Part shown: positions 29,329 to 29,804 of the stretch, one piece after another | Layout: every line of letters starts with the position of its first letter | Numbering within the stretch: position 1 is the stretch's first letter | Source of the DNA: a virus | Virus record (IMG/VR): IMGVR_UViG_3300025476_000007 | Span: 1-29,804 of that record | Reading direction: 5' to 3' (one strand) | Length of the DNA stretch: 29,804 nucleotides | The notes under the pieces: generated by a model | What the model saw: the letters and a program-made list of their open reading frames with translations, nothing else | What the model was told of the DNA's origin: nothing | The model's database searches: none | Program-made: the position numbers and the translations under genes

Positions 29329-29804
29329 ATGAAAAGACACAACAACTTATTTGACCAAATTGTTTCTTACGAGAACCTAGAGTTAGCTTATCAAAAAGCT
29401 AAGAAAGGCAAGAGCAAGAAGATTTCTGTGATTAAGTTTTCACAAAATATTGAGGAGCGTTTACTTAAGATTCAAGAATCTTTAGTCAATAAGACTTTTA
29501 CTACGTCTCATTATACAACCAAGAAGGTTTATGAACCCAAAGAAAGATTAATCCACGTATTGCCGTTTGCTCCGGATAGAATTGTTCAACATGCCATTAT
29601 GAATTTCCTCGAACCTATTTGGGATAATTTATTCATTTTTGATTCATATGCTTGTAGGATAGGTAAGGGGATTCACAAAGGTTCCCGTAGAACTATGGAG
29701 TTCGTTAGGAAGTACAAGTATTGTCTCAAGTGCGATGTGTCTAAATTCTATCCTTCTATCAACCACGACATTTTATATAAGATTATTTGTAAGAAGATAA
29801 GATG
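29329..29804 (+). CDS. DGR reverse transcriptase (3' truncated by window end)
   Basis: The first 158 residues are present, starting MKRHNNLFDQIVSYENLELA. The sequence has the N-terminal fingers of group II-intron/DGR-type reverse transcriptases: KERLIHVLPFAPDRIVQHAI, then SYACRIGKGIHKGSRRTM, then motif A, CLKCDVSKFYPSINHDIL, whose Asp binds catalytic metal. The YxDD motif lies beyond the window. The frame has a TAG at 29287 upstream, and the ATG at 29329 lacks an obvious Shine-Dalgarno site, so expression may be low. Position right after the template repeat assigns it to the DGR and not to a mobile intron. Confidence 0.93.
   Translation, partial: MKRHNNLFDQIVSYENLELAYQKAKKGKSKKISVIKFSQNIEERLLKIQESLVNKTFTTSHYTTKKVYEPKERLIHVLPFAPDRIVQHAIMNFLEPIWDNLFIFDSYACRIGKGIHKGSRRTMEFVRKYKYCLKCDVSKFYPSINHDILYKIICKKIR

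Noticed and set aside
1-29804. tRNA genes
   Set aside because: I looked for GGTTCGA-type T loops with matching stems. The hits (for example near 5768 and 9173) lie inside coding sequence without a cloverleaf.

Overview
The window is part of a tailed double-stranded DNA bacteriophage genome. The evidence is a portal, scaffold and major capsid gene run, a terminase large subunit, phage-type recombination and replication genes, a tyrosine recombinase, and dozens of very small, tightly overlapping genes. Shine-Dalgarno sites (AAGGAG, GGAGG), standard stop codons and rho-independent terminators point to a bacterial host, but nothing identifies which one. The integrase suggests a temperate life style or descent from one. 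The podovirus-like portal and a capsid protein resembling the DUF5309/SU10 group suggest a short-tailed phage, but no tail gene in the window settles this.

Layout. Positions 3-485 (+) hold the 3' end of a probable late or virion gene that runs into the window from the left. Positions 482-20638 are all on the minus strand. Reading leftwards from 20638, the order is: HU-like protein, RecT/Bet-type annealing protein, Cas4/RecB-like nuclease, small protein, RuvC-like resolvase, probable small terminase partner, terminase large subunit, cysteine-motif protein, terminator (15112-15166), zinc-finger protein, two unknowns, replication initiator carrying two arrays of 11-bp iterons (13411-13552), DnaB helicase, and then about 20 tiny coupled genes (6237-11528). 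Next come two small genes, a long noncoding stretch (4778-5507), a module of small genes around a sliding clamp (2718-4777), a terminator (2679-2708), and the integrase unit. Positions 20820 to the end are on the plus strand: portal, small protein, scaffold-like protein, major capsid protein, fibre/decoration-like proteins, and a diversity-generating retroelement (DGR).

The DGR is the most striking element. The gene at 27956-29032 ends in a 109-bp variable repeat (28906-29014). A 109-bp template repeat (29089-29197) follows, and a reverse transcriptase starting at 29329 is cut off by the window end. All 21 differences between the two repeats fall at template adenines, while the 77 non-adenine positions are identical. 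This is the signature of adenine-directed mutagenic retrohoming, and it should diversify a surface or receptor-binding protein of the virion. No avd gene lies between template and reverse transcriptase.

Other points of interest are an integrase built from a degenerate and an intact copy of the catalytic domain, an iteron origin inside the initiator gene, six proteins sharing a HiPIP-like four-cysteine signature, a portal with two long polyproline insertions, and seven genes of 25-59 residues that are easily missed (3102, 4400, 5508, 7528, 9669, 10596 and the 55-residue gene at 7934).
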